Origin: Streptococcus parasanguinis
Lineage (GTDB): Bacteria; Bacillota; Bacilli; Lactobacillales; Streptococcaceae
Length of the DNA: 64,000 nt
NCBI GenBank assembly: GCA_905188195.1
Contig: CAJJKY010000004.1
Location: 67,344-131,343 of the forward strand
Reading direction: 5' to 3'
Below are positions 25,161 through 33,450 of this stretch, piece after piece (within the stretch, counting starts at the first letter, position 1; each line of letters starts with the position of its first letter). A model generated the notes under the pieces. It had not been told where the DNA came from and ran no database searches. It saw only the letters and a list, made by a program, of their open reading frames with translations. A program made the translations under genes and the position numbers.

Positions 25161-25240
25161 AAAAAGCCTTACAATCAAAGCCTTTCATTATTGATTCATA
25201 CCAAGCTTTCTATGCTTTTACGAGCAAAGATGCACACTCA
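25161..25240 (+). repeat. Left copy of ~80-bp imperfect direct repeat flanking the Mega-type element
   Basis: Begins AAAAAGCCTTACAATCAAAG and ends near GCTTTTACGAGCA...ACACTCA. It matches 30546-30625 in the same orientation with scattered differences. The two copies are about 5.4 kb apart and bracket the macrolide genes. Confidence 0.65.
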
Positions 25241-25300
25241 ACATGTGCTGAGAGCTTTCTTCTATACTAATAGACGAAAGGGTGTGAAAATGATTTTTAA

Positions 25301-25731
25301 ATGATACTGTGGAACGGAACAGTAGCCCTAGTATTGACTACTGTCGTTTCTATTCATATTGGCTATTCTAGGACTGAGATGAAAAAATCTATAAATGCTC
25401 AGAATAAAATTGAACCCGCAAATCTCCCCAAAACAATGGTGAGTCATGTACTTGTATTATTCCGAAAAAATACACCTCTGGTGCAGTGAGACAAATTGGT
25501 GTATCTTATAGTGGCTTCGTAGATGAAAGCTATACTCTACTATCACTCTTTGATGATGTAGAACAAATTGAAAAAGATAATAGACTTCAGACAGCTATTG
25601 ATGTTGTCAGAGAACAGTTTGGTTTTTTAGCCATACAAAAAGGAACCGTCCTAACTGAAGGTTCCAGAAATATTGAACGCAGTAAACTTATCGGTGGTCA
25701 TTCCGCGGGTGGATTGGAGGGATTAAAATGA
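25301..25731 (+). pseudogene. Truncated and frameshifted Y-family DNA polymerase (UmuC/UvrX-like)
   Basis: Two overlapping frames together encode the C-terminal little-finger region of a UmuC-like translesion polymerase. The first has SIHIGYSRTE...HVLVLFRK; the second has YTSGAVRQIGVSYSGF...RSKLIGGHSAGG. One missing base in the A run near 25467-25473 separates them. The catalytic palm (YxDxDxF...) is absent, cut off at the element's left end. The 81-codon second frame may still be translated. Confidence 0.8.
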
Positions 25732-26063
25732 AACAAGAAAAAAATACAGTACAATTTTCAGAAATCCGTAGCAAAGGATGTAATGATATTGAAATGCTTG
25801 AAAGATTTTTACATGGAATCGTTGAAACAGCAACTTCAAAACTTCGTCAGAGAAAACTCAAAACAACTGAAATATCGATACGACTAGTACATGCTAAATC
25901 TGAAAACCGATTACCATTGGAATTTACATTTAGCATTAAGCCAACAAGCTCATCTGTGATAATCTATACTGAGGTAATCAATCGCTTTAAAGAATGTTAC
26001 ACAGGTGGGGGAATTCAAGGTTTTACGATTCAATTTGATAAAAATACCCTTGCCTCTGCATAG
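25728..26063 (+). CDS. Hypothetical protein of the SOS-like cassette
   Basis: 111 residues, coupled to the polymerase remnant by ATGA. The pattern IVETATSKLRQRKLKTTEISI...GGGIQGFTIQF resembles the order of helices and strands in a Y-polymerase little finger, so it may be a stand-alone relative of that domain; this is inference. It is found with UmuC-like genes in Tn5252-type and Mega elements. Confidence 0.65.
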   Translation: MKQEKNTVQFSEIRSKGCNDIEMLERFLHGIVETATSKLRQRKLKTTEISIRLVHAKSENRLPLEFTFSIKPTSSSVIIYTEVINRFKECYTGGGIQGFTIQFDKNTLASA

Positions 26064-26075
26064 AAAGGATTTGAT

Positions 26076-26444
26076 ATGATTGACCGTTCATATTTACCAT
26101 TTCAATCAGCAAGAGAGTACCAGGATACAAAGATGCAAAAATGGATGGGCTTTTTCCTATCTGAACATGCATCAGCACTCTCTGATGATACAAACAAAGT
26201 AACGTACATGTCTGACTTATCACTAGAGAAGAAATTATTACTCCTCAGTCAAGTATACGCCGGGCAGCTACGCACACGCATTCAAGTGATTGAAAAAAAC
26301 AAGCGTGTTTCCTACACTGGAACAATACCAAGTCTGACCAAAGATTTCATTTTGATAAAAACTACAACAGGTCACATCAATTTGAAATTAAAAGACATTA
26401 TTAGTATTGAACTTGTCGAGGAGGTGCTCTATGAATCAGCTTGA
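26076..26444 (+). CDS. YolD-like family protein
   Basis: 122 residues. The N-terminal part (DRSYLPF...KMQKWMGFFLSEHASAL) resembles YolD proteins, which usually accompany UvrX/DinB-like polymerases, and the C-terminal half forms an SH3-like strand set (YTGTIPSLTKDFILI...). It lies 13 bases downstream of the preceding gene. Its partner polymerase is broken here. Confidence 0.65.
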   Translation: MIDRSYLPFQSAREYQDTKMQKWMGFFLSEHASALSDDTNKVTYMSDLSLEKKLLLLSQVYAGQLRTRIQVIEKNKRVSYTGTIPSLTKDFILIKTTTGHINLKLKDIISIELVEEVLYESA

Positions 26445-26730
26445 GTTTCAGCGTAATCACCTACAAATGGACTATTATAGCGAGAGCTACCAAGATTTTG
26501 AACGTGACTTCTACCGCTACTCTAACATGAATATTCCATTGACCTTCCTAACTGATGATATCCTAAAAACAATGGCGACTTCACGTAAGAATTACTTTGT
26601 CCTCAATAAGGAAAAGTCCAGAGATAACCGCGATCACTTCTTCATATTTGAAGTAAGTACCGTAGATGAGAATCCGCTAATCTATCATTATACATATAAG
26701 AAAACTACAATATATTTAGCAGAAAAATAG
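26431..26730 (+). CDS. DUF5960-like small protein
   Basis: 99 residues from the ATG at 26431, chosen because GAGGAGG lies six to seven bases upstream; the frame also contains an earlier ATG inside the previous gene. The sequence (MNQLEFQRNHLQMDYYSES..., then SRKNYFVLNKEKSRD) matches my memory of the DUF5960 family of streptococcal mobile elements. Function unknown. Last gene of the cassette. Confidence 0.65.
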   Translation: MNQLEFQRNHLQMDYYSESYQDFERDFYRYSNMNIPLTFLTDDILKTMATSRKNYFVLNKEKSRDNRDHFFIFEVSTVDENPLIYHYTYKKTTIYLAEK

Positions 26731-26759
26731 GAGCAGTTCAATTGACTGTTCCTATTTTT
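26727..26759 (+). terminator. Terminator of the SOS-like cassette
   Basis: An 11-bp stem with one mismatch (26727-26737 with 26745-26755) and five T. The left arm overlaps the stop codon of the last gene. Confidence 0.8.
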
Positions 26760-26847
26760 AATATTCATAAAATCTAAAGTCTTTATACTCTTTAACAATG
26801 GAGTCGCCAACCAGAACAGACTATACTGACCAGCGACTACCTTAAAT

Positions 26848-28311
26848 TTAATGTTTCAGATTTATTTTCTTATCTCTAATTTCATAAACTACATCTGCTA
26901 CATTTTCGAGTAATCGTTTATCGTGGGTGATAAACACGATAGTTCCGGTGTACTCCTTCATTAGTATTTCCAAAGCCTCTAAACTTGGTATGTCAAGGAA
27001 GTTACTGGGTTCATCCATTATTAGGATGTTATATCTACCCATGAGCATTTTAGCAAGCAACAATTTTATAATTTCTCCACCGCTTAAAACAGATAAACTT
27101 TTTCCAATATCGTTCTGTTTGAACCCCATAGATGCTAGCACTGAACGAATTTCTGATATATTGTAGTCACAATCCTTCTGCATAAACTCCATAACATTCT
27201 GATTACTGTTGTACTTGTAACCATTCTGTGCAAAGTAACCTATTTTTGCCTTAGGCGAAATAGAAATTCCTTCTTCATGGTTTAAGATCATTTGGATTAA
27301 AGTTGTTTTTCCGATTCCATTACCACCAGTTAACGCCACTTTTGCTCCTAACGGAATTTGAAAAGATGCATTTTCAAACAGAGCCTTATCCCCAAATACT
27401 TTATTAATTTCTGCACCGACTATAGGGTATGGATTATGGAGCTCCAATGCTTTACTTTGCCTGAAACGAATTCTGCGAATGCCTTCCGGAGCTTCTACTT
27501 TTCCTAAGGCCGCAATCCTGTGCTCTAGGGTTTTAGCAGCATTATACATCTTTTTTTCCTTACTTCCTATTGATTTTTGATGAGCTAAACGCCCTCCGTC
27601 TTCAGTACTTTTTTTCTTTGAAGAACCTTTTGCCTTCTGTTCTATTTTACGAGCCTGTTTTCGCTTTTCCTCCGCAGCCCTTTCCAATCGGGCACGTTCC
27701 GCAATAAATTGTTCGTATTCTGCAGCTTGGCTCTTACGTTCTTCCTCTTTCTGACGAAGATAATCAGAATAGTTTCCCCAATACTCAGTGATTTTGCCAT
27801 CTTTCAGTTCCCATATTTTATCTACTATTTCATCAAGAAAATAGCGGTCATGGCTAATAACTAACAGTGCACCTGTAAAATATTTTAGCTGTCCTATTAG
27901 AAAATCAATTCCTTCACGGTCTAAATGGCTCGTAGGTTCATCCGCTAAAATACCATGAACCTGTGCCGATAAGGCCTGTGCTATTTTAAGCCTTGTTTCT
28001 TCACCACCGCTCATAGTCTGTATATTTAATTGCTCAACACCTAGCTTGCCTACAAGTGCAAAATCTTTTTCCTCCTGCAGAGTTACTTCGTCCAACTGGG
28101 GAATATAGGCAAGTTCACCCAGACGATTCATTTTACATCCTGGGGGAGTTAATTCTCCTAAAAGTACCCTGAGTAAAGTGCTTTTTCCAGCACCATTTGC
28201 TCCTACTAAACCAATACGGTCATAATCATATACTTCTAATTCATTTATATCTAAAACATCGCGTCCTTTGAATTCCACACGAATGTCTTTTGCTTTTAAT
28301 ATTAATTCCAT
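26848..28311 (-). CDS. msrD: ABC-F ribosomal protection protein Msr(D) (Mel)
   Basis: 487 residues with two ABC ATPase domains and no membrane segment, the ABC-F plan. Domain 1 has GANGAGKST near residues 38-46, MSGGEETRL and ADEPTSHLD. Domain 2 has [22 protein letters not shown] and MDEPSNFLD. The linker between them (about 185-265) is Lys/Glu-rich and helical and should reach the ribosome exit tunnel to displace macrolides. Sequence and setting identify Mel/MsrD of Mega. AGGAGG lies seven bases upstream. It is co-transcribed with mef(E). Confidence 0.95.
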
Positions 28312-28346
28312 AACATTTCCTCCTGTCTATAATCGCATGCTTTCAT

Positions 28347-28377
28347 TTGCTTGTATGCAGGGAAAACCCTGCGATTT
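28347..28377 (-). promoter_or_regulatory. Hairpin in the mef(E)-msrD intergenic region
   Basis: GCAGGG-AAAA-CCCTGC at 28357-28372 forms a 6-bp GC-rich stem within the 119-base gap between the two resistance genes. No T run follows on the minus strand, so it is more likely an RNA-stability or translation element than a terminator. Confidence 0.4.
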
Positions 28378-28430
28378 TAGCAGGAAGAGTTACATGAAAA
28401 TAAGATACATAAATATTCCTCCAATATTGT

Positions 28431-29648
28431 TTATTTTAAATCTAATTTTCTAACCTCAGTTATCATTTGGCAAACTATAGCAATGCCAATAATTAAAATA
28501 CCTGATAGTAAAAACCAATGATTTACACCGATTTTATCAGCAAAGAATCCAGAAAGAATTAACCCAATTGGCATAGCAAGTGACATGATACTTCCGATCA
28601 AAGAAAATACACGTCCTAAATATTCAGGCTTAATTTTCTCCTGAAAAAGAGCTGTTTGCACACCGCTATAAAATGGCACCGAAAGCCCCATTATTGCACA
28701 GCAAACTACGAATATTACAAATCCATTTGGAGGAAGTATTCCCGAAACGGCTAAACTGGTCCCCATTATAAAAAATGAACTTGTTATTAGTAATACATGC
28801 TTTTCGAAGCCCCCTAATCTTCCTAATAATAAGCCTCCTGCTAGCATCCCAAATGCAAAGGAAATTTCCGTAATAGAAATATGCACAGGCGTTCCATTAA
28901 AGTGTTCCATGCTTATTAAAGGAAATAGTGCATTGATTGGCATATAAACAAAAGTATATAGTGTTCCTAAGAGTAATAAGGCAAACAATCCTTTGTTTTG
29001 TCTCAGAACCACAACTCCTTCTTTCATCTCCCTTATGAAATTTGGTTCTAAACTTTGCACTTGATTACCCAGCTTAGGTATACGTACAATTGCTACCGTA
29101 ATAGATGCAATCACAGCACCCAATACGTCGATGGCAATAATAGCATTTAAATCCCAAACGGAGTATAAGAGTGCTGCAACTGCCGGACTAACAATATAGC
29201 TTATAGACTGCAAAGACTGACTATAGCCTGCGCATTTCGTTAGCTGTTCTTCTGGTACTAAAAGTGGTGTAACCGCATTGAGTGCTGGGGTATGAAAAGC
29301 TGTTCCAATGCTACGGATAAACAATACTATCATAATCATCCAGACAGGTAGCTCCATACAGAATGCAACAATAGCAAGCACTGCACCAGCTGCTGCGATA
29401 ATTAAATCGGCACCAATCATTATCTTCTTCCTATCATGACGATCCACTAGCACACCAATGGCAGGTCCCAAAATCGCATAGGGTAAAAAACCTACTAATG
29501 AAGCCATAGACAAGACCATCGCAGATCCTGTTTTTTCTGTAAGGTAAAAAATAATCGCCATTTGCAGGATGGCACTAGTGATTAATGATACTGCTTGCCC
29601 TGCCCATATTGCATAAAATTTTCGTTTCCAATTGTTGTATTTTTCCAT
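28431..29648 (-). CDS. mef(E): Macrolide efflux MFS transporter Mef(E)/Mef(A)
   Basis: 405 residues and 12 transmembrane segments, the standard Mef length. The MFS motif A variant is GVLVDRHDRKK near residues 63-73. It exports 14- and 15-membered macrolides using the proton gradient, and with Msr(D) gives the M phenotype. CAGGAG lies before the ATG. Because the element is Mega-like and has the MTASMRLR leader, I call it the mef(E) subclass; the A/E distinction needs alignment. Confidence 0.95.
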   Translation of the reverse strand: MEKYNNWKRKFYAIWAGQAVSLITSAILQMAIIFYLTEKTGSAMVLSMASLVGFLPYAILGPAIGVLVDRHDRKKIMIGADLIIAAAGAVLAIVAFCMELPVWMIMIVLFIRSIGTAFHTPALNAVTPLLVPEEQLTKCAGYSQSLQSISYIVSPAVAALLYSVWDLNAIIAIDVLGAVIASITVAIVRIPKLGNQVQSLEPNFIREMKEGVVVLRQNKGLFALLLLGTLYTFVYMPINALFPLISMEHFNGTPVHISITEISFAFGMLAGGLLLGRLGGFEKHVLLITSSFFIMGTSLAVSGILPPNGFVIFVVCCAIMGLSVPFYSGVQTALFQEKIKPEYLGRVFSLIGSIMSLAMPIGLILSGFFADKIGVNHWFLLSGILIIGIAIVCQMITEVRKLDLK

Positions 29649-29710
29649 TTATATTATCTCCTGCATATTATTTTGCTTGAATTTCTATTTTGAATAGCAT
29701 TCTAGGCAAT

Positions 29711-29753
29711 AAAAAATGCAGGCCAAACCCCACAATGTGGCTTTTGGTCTGCA
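29711..29753 (-). terminator. Transcriptional attenuator ahead of mef(E)
   Basis: A long imperfect hairpin whose base is TGCAG/CTGCA, with inner ACCAAA/TTTGG pairs and a CCACA/TGTGG top, followed on the minus strand by six T. It lies between the leader peptide and mef(E), where Mega transcripts are known to terminate unless a macrolide stalls the ribosome on the leader. Confidence 0.85.
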
Positions 29754-29915
29754 TACATACAATTTGGAAACATTCATATTAAAGACATAGTTAAATAAAG
29801 GTATAGTTAAATAACCAATATCCTCACCGTAACTAATGAATGCTCAATATCGTATAAATAAGCACAACAAAAAAGCCTATCATCGGGTATAGATTCTGCT
29901 TTTTTTATTGCCAGC

Positions 29916-29942
29916 TTATCTTAAACGCATTGAGGCTGTCAT
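29916..29942 (-). CDS. Macrolide-sensing leader peptide MTASMRLR
   Basis: Eight codons, MTASMRLR then TAA, with a strong GTAGGAGG ribosome site upstream. This is the leader peptide known from Mega mef(E)/mel attenuation: macrolide-bound ribosomes stall on it and prevent the downstream terminator from forming. A/T-rich AAAAAAAGC and GCTTTTTTG arms just after the stop can form an additional hairpin. Confidence 0.92.
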   Translation of the reverse strand: MTASMRLR

Positions 29943-29982
29943 AGTTTCGGTTCCTCCTACATCTTTGTTTATATCAATTTAT

Positions 29983-30011
29983 AGTATAACACAACAAGAT
30001 GATATGTTCAA
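29983..30011 (-). promoter_or_regulatory. mef(E)-msrD promoter
   Basis: TTGAAC (30006-30011), 17-bp spacer, TATACT (29983-29988) on the minus strand, about 40 bases before the leader peptide. Confidence 0.85.
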
Positions 30012-30033
30012 TATAAAAGTTATGGAATGAGAC

Positions 30034-30261
30034 TCATACTTCCAATTCGATGCCAGATTTAAAGGATATGACGAAGTTTTCTTCATAGACTGTAACGCTC
30101 TGGATTATCTTCCTTAGTAGCAAGCGATTAGCTTTCACAAAATCTTCTGTTTGTAGTTTTAAAAATTCATCAGGATTTTCTAACTCAACCTCAAAATATT
30201 TCATTTTACATTCCCTCATTTCATTTATTGATAAATTGAGTTTGCAAAAAAGAGTGGACAA
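30034..30261 (-). pseudogene. C-terminal fragment of a serine recombinase
   Basis: The final ~45 codons (FLKLQTEDFVKANRLLLRKI, then SVTVYEENFVISFKSGIELEV) match the last segment of large serine recombinases of transposons such as Tn1207-type elements. The catalytic domain is absent. It sits directly upstream of the mef promoter and is presumably an inactive relic. Confidence 0.65.
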
Positions 30262-30545
30262 TTTTTGTCTACTCTTAACCTTTAAAATAGTTTTTTTTAA
30301 TCGATTTGAAGTTGCCTAAATTATTACTTATTCGGTAAAATGAAGTATTGCTTTCAACAGATTTCCTTCAACTACACTTCACTTGATTCAAACAAGGTGG
30401 GTACATTTCTATTCCCACAAACTCCTTGTCAATGGAAACAAACACGTACCCACAGGGTAAATGGAAATAGAAACTGATAATTTCTAGCTATCACTTCTAC
30501 TCATTCCAAAAATTTTCTCACTCTGATACTTACCCACCATAAAGC

Positions 30546-30625
30546 AAAAAGCCTTGCAATCAAGGCTTTCATTATCCCTTTCGTTCAAAGGTTTCTAAGC
30601 TTTTACGAGCAGAGCGACACACTCA
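30546..30625 (-). repeat. Right copy of the flanking repeat, containing the rlmCD terminator
   Basis: Begins AAAAAGCCTTGCAATCAAGG and matches 25161-25240. In this copy AAAGCCTTG-CAAT-CAAGGCTTT is a clean hairpin with a minus-strand T run, so it terminates the rlmCD-type transcript. In the left copy the hairpin is degenerate. The rest of 30262-30718 holds no open frame; it includes an 8-bp inverted repeat, GTGGGTAC (30397-30404) and GTACCCAC (30446-30453). Confidence 0.65.
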
Positions 30626-30718
30626 GCGGTTCGCTATCTCCGTTCTGTCTGCGTGCTAGCACTTGTCAATCACGGACAGCTATCGCATGGGCGGAAGTAA
30701 ATGCTAATCTTCGTCGTT

Positions 30719-32074
30719 TTACTCCTTGACTAGCAAACTTACCGCCTCAACATGATGCGTTTGCGGAAAAAGATCCACCGGTTGGACTTTCTTCAATTCG
30801 TAGCCCAATTCTTGATAGAGTTTGATATCACGCGCCATGGTAGCGACGTTACAGGAGATATAGGCGATGCGGTCAGCCCCTGTTTGGACGCTTGCTTTGA
30901 TAAAGCTTTCGGTCAAGCCCTTGCGTGGTGGGTCGACCAGGATGGCAGTTGGTTGGATGCCTTCCTTGAGCCAATTCTTCATGGCATTTTCAGCTGTGTC
31001 ACAGACATAGTGGGCATTGGTAATACCGTTCAACTCTGCATTCTTCTGGCTATTTTCTACTGCTTCGGGGATGACTTCGACACCATAAACTTCCTTAACA
31101 TGCTTAGCGACAGATAATCCAATAGTCCCGATTCCTGAGTAAGCATCGATCACCACATCCTCTTCACTCAACTCCGCAAAATCAATAGCTGTCTGATAAA
31201 GCTTCTCTGCCATTTCTGTATTGACCTGGTAAAAGGCTGGTCCAGAGATTTGGAAATCATTTCCCAACATTTGGTCCGTAATGTAATCTTGACCATAGAG
31301 AACTCGCCATTCTTTCCCAAAAATAGCATTGGTATTCTGGTCATTGATATTTTGCATGACAGACACAATCTCTGGGAATTGCTTGATGACCTGTTCAATT
31401 AACTGTTCAACTCGGAAAATTTTAGGACGAGTTGTCACCAAAATAACCATGATTTCACCAGAATGGTGACCTCGGCGGACCACTAGATTGCGAATCAAGC
31501 CTGATTGTTCCTTCTCGTCATAAGGCTTGAGGTCAAACCGACGAATCAAATCCCGAAGTGCCAAGACCACTTGGTCAATGACTGGATCTTGGATATAAAA
31601 GTCCTCAATCGGCATCAAATCGTGAGAGTTCTTCCGAAAGAAGCCTGTCTCTACCTGACCATTGACACGACGGACAGGGACCTGGGCCTTGTTGCGGTAT
31701 TGTACAGGATGGTCCATCCCCAAGGTCAGGGGCACGTCGATATCAGAGATTCCTGCCATCTTGTAGAGGCTATCCTTGACCTGCTTGGCCTTGAATTTCA
31801 GCTGCTCCGGATAAGCTATGTGGCCCAAGTCGGCAATACCGCTTCGCAAGTAAGCCAGGTCTAGTTCTTCATTGCGGTGAGGGGATTTTTCCAGGTATTC
31901 CTCTACTTTTCCGTAGCCGATCTTCTTATTGACCTTGAGCACGCGCATACGAATGACTTCGCCTGGCAGGGCATTCTCCACAAAAAAGACCAGGCCATCG
32001 ACCTTAGCCACTCCGGCTCCTTCGTGAGTCAAATCGACAATCTCAACGGTTACAATTTCATTTTTCTTTAACAT
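30719..32074 (-). CDS. rlmCD: 23S rRNA (uracil-C5)-methyltransferase, RlmCD/RlmD type
   Basis: 451 residues. A TRAM RNA-binding domain occupies residues 1-58. The SAM-binding fold has DAYSGIGTIGLSVA and VDPPRKGL, and the catalytic Cys is in AYISCNVATM (C408). The four-Cys iron-sulfur cluster of E. coli RlmD is not visible. In S. pneumoniae the homologue methylates both U747 and U1939, and U747 methylation influences telithromycin binding. The reading frame appears complete, although Mega is inserted just downstream. Its promoter was not clear. Confidence 0.88.
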   Translation of the reverse strand: MLKKNEIVTVEIVDLTHEGAGVAKVDGLVFFVENALPGEVIRMRVLKVNKKIGYGKVEEYLEKSPHRNEELDLAYLRSGIADLGHIAYPEQLKFKAKQVKDSLYKMAGISDIDVPLTLGMDHPVQYRNKAQVPVRRVNGQVETGFFRKNSHDLMPIEDFYIQDPVIDQVVLALRDLIRRFDLKPYDEKEQSGLIRNLVVRRGHHSGEIMVILVTTRPKIFRVEQLIEQVIKQFPEIVSVMQNINDQNTNAIFGKEWRVLYGQDYITDQMLGNDFQISGPAFYQVNTEMAEKLYQTAIDFAELSEEDVVIDAYSGIGTIGLSVAKHVKEVYGVEVIPEAVENSQKNAELNGITNAHYVCDTAENAMKNWLKEGIQPTAILVDPPRKGLTESFIKASVQTGADRIAYISCNVATMARDIKLYQELGYELKKVQPVDLFPQTHHVEAVSLLVKE

Positions 32075-32096
32075 GGTGTTCTATCTTTCTACAAAT

Positions 32097-32127
32097 TAAA
32101 AGAGGTGGAGTCCAAAACTCCTATCCC
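32097..32127 (-). terminator. Terminator of the aromatic operon after psr
   Basis: GGAGT-CCAAA-ACTCC core hairpin (32107-32121) extended by flanking GG/CC pairs, then TCTTTT on the minus strand, ten bases beyond the psr stop. Confidence 0.6.
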
Positions 32128-32136
32128 CTTATTATA

Positions 32137-33450
32137 TCATCTCAGTCCCATTTGGTACAATTTCTTTTTATAAGCATCGAAATCAACGAGCAAGCCTTGG
32201 CCCCCATACATATCGTAGGCATCGACCCAATCCCCATTTTCTGGGATGGTCACTCGTTCAATTCCTTTTCCAGCACTACCGACTAGGCCAAGTCCATTGG
32301 TCAATAGGAAAGAGAAAGGAACATTGGTAGACGTCATAGCAAAGACTTTCCCAAGTGCTTCAGATCCCGTAAAGAGTTTGGTTGGATCCTTGATCTGGTG
32401 CATGATAGCTGACATGACCTCTTGTTGGCGACGGGTCCGACCAAAGTCTCCTTCATCATCCTTACGGAAACGCGAGTAATTGAGAAGGGTCCGGCCATCC
32501 ATCCGTTGTTTTCCAACCTTGATGGTTTGTTGCGGAACGACACCGTCTTTCATGTTCAAATCATCTGGTACTTCTACTTCACTGACCTTTTCGCCATCAA
32601 CCGTTGAAAACTGCGCATTCATCTCGACCCCATTCGGGAAGAGGGTATCGATTGCTGTCGCAAAGGTCTTGAAATCGACCATGGCGTAATATTGGATGTC
32701 AATGTCAAAGTTGTCTTTGAGCATCTGACGCACCAATTCAGCCCCTTGGTTGTTATTTTGCTCCCCGATGGTGAAGGCCGTATTGAGCTTCTGGTCGTAG
32801 TAGCCATCATATTCAGGAATATTTTGCTGGCTCACTCCATCAATATGGACCAGTGTATCCCGCATGAAGCTGACCATCTTGATCTTGCCTTCTTTGTTAT
32901 TGACATTAACCACCATGATGGAGTCTGTCCGAGTCTCATCTGACTTCTCACCGATCCGACCATCTGTCCCCAAGATCAGGATATTGACTCCATCTCGCGA
33001 CTTCTTGCCATTAAATTTCTCAACGACAGCTGGTTTGGCATCTGGACCTGTCGGCTTGCTGTTCAAGCCTTTCACAAACATGAAGACCATGCCACCGATA
33101 ATGAGCAAGAAAAAGAGAGCAAGCCACTTGAGAATCCGTTTGACGCGGATCTTTTTCCGTGGTTTCTTAGGTATATCGCTCGTCGCAGCAACTGCTTTCT
33201 TCTTAGACTTTTTGCTACGTGATTGGTAAACAGGGAGATCCCCAATCGGTTCAGCAATCTCACCTTGCACTTCTTCTGTAGCGTCTACCTCAGGTTGAAG
33301 GGCTTCTGCTTCCTCATAAGCTCCTTGGCTCTTCTTAAGCAGGTAATTGTATTCTAGTTGTTCTCGTTCATTCAAATAATGAAAATTTGAGTATAAGTAC
33401 TCTAATCGCTTTCGCTCATGGTGAGATAGAAAGTTGGATTCGTTACTCAT
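32137..33450 (-). CDS. psr: LytR-CpsA-Psr family cell wall protein
   Basis: 437 residues: a ~105-residue cytosolic region rich in Lys/Glu, one transmembrane helix near 107-128 and an external LCP domain with VNILILGTDGR, ETRTDSIMVV and NYSRFRKDDEGDFGRTRRQ. LCP enzymes transfer polymers such as teichoic acid or capsule from undecaprenyl phosphate to peptidoglycan. It overlaps pheA by 4 bases at the end of the aromatic operon, as in S. pneumoniae. Confidence 0.92.
   Translation of the reverse strand: MSNESNFLSHHERKRLEYLYSNFHYLNEREQLEYNYLLKKSQGAYEEAEALQPEVDATEEVQGEIAEPIGDLPVYQSRSKKSKKKAVAATSDIPKKPRKKIRVKRILKWLALFFLLIIGGMVFMFVKGLNSKPTGPDAKPAVVEKFNGKKSRDGVNILILGTDGRIGEKSDETRTDSIMVVNVNNKEGKIKMVSFMRDTLVHIDGVSQQNIPEYDGYYDQKLNTAFTIGEQNNNQGAELVRQMLKDNFDIDIQYYAMVDFKTFATAIDTLFPNGVEMNAQFSTVDGEKVSEVEVPDDLNMKDGVVPQQTIKVGKQRMDGRTLLNYSRFRKDDEGDFGRTRRQQEVMSAIMHQIKDPTKLFTGSEALGKVFAMTSTNVPFSFLLTNGLGLVGSAGKGIERVTIPENGDWVDAYDMYGGQGLLVDFDAYKKKLYQMGLR

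Larger units (their letters stand above)
25161..30625. mobile_element. Mega-type macrolide efflux element
   Basis: About 5.4 kb carrying mef(E), msrD (mel), their attenuator leader and a plus-strand cassette of UmuC-like, YolD-like and DUF5960-like genes, the known content and size of the macrolide efflux genetic assembly. A serine-recombinase tail near the right end is a further trace of transposon ancestry. It is inserted between a rearranged orphan region and the rlmCD-type gene. No complete integrase or transposase is present, so it cannot move by itself. Exact ends are uncertain; I use the flanking repeats as limits. Confidence 0.85.

Noticed and set aside
25301..25489. Independent 62-residue gene
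   Set aside because: It is one half of a frameshifted UmuC-like remnant, not a separate gene.
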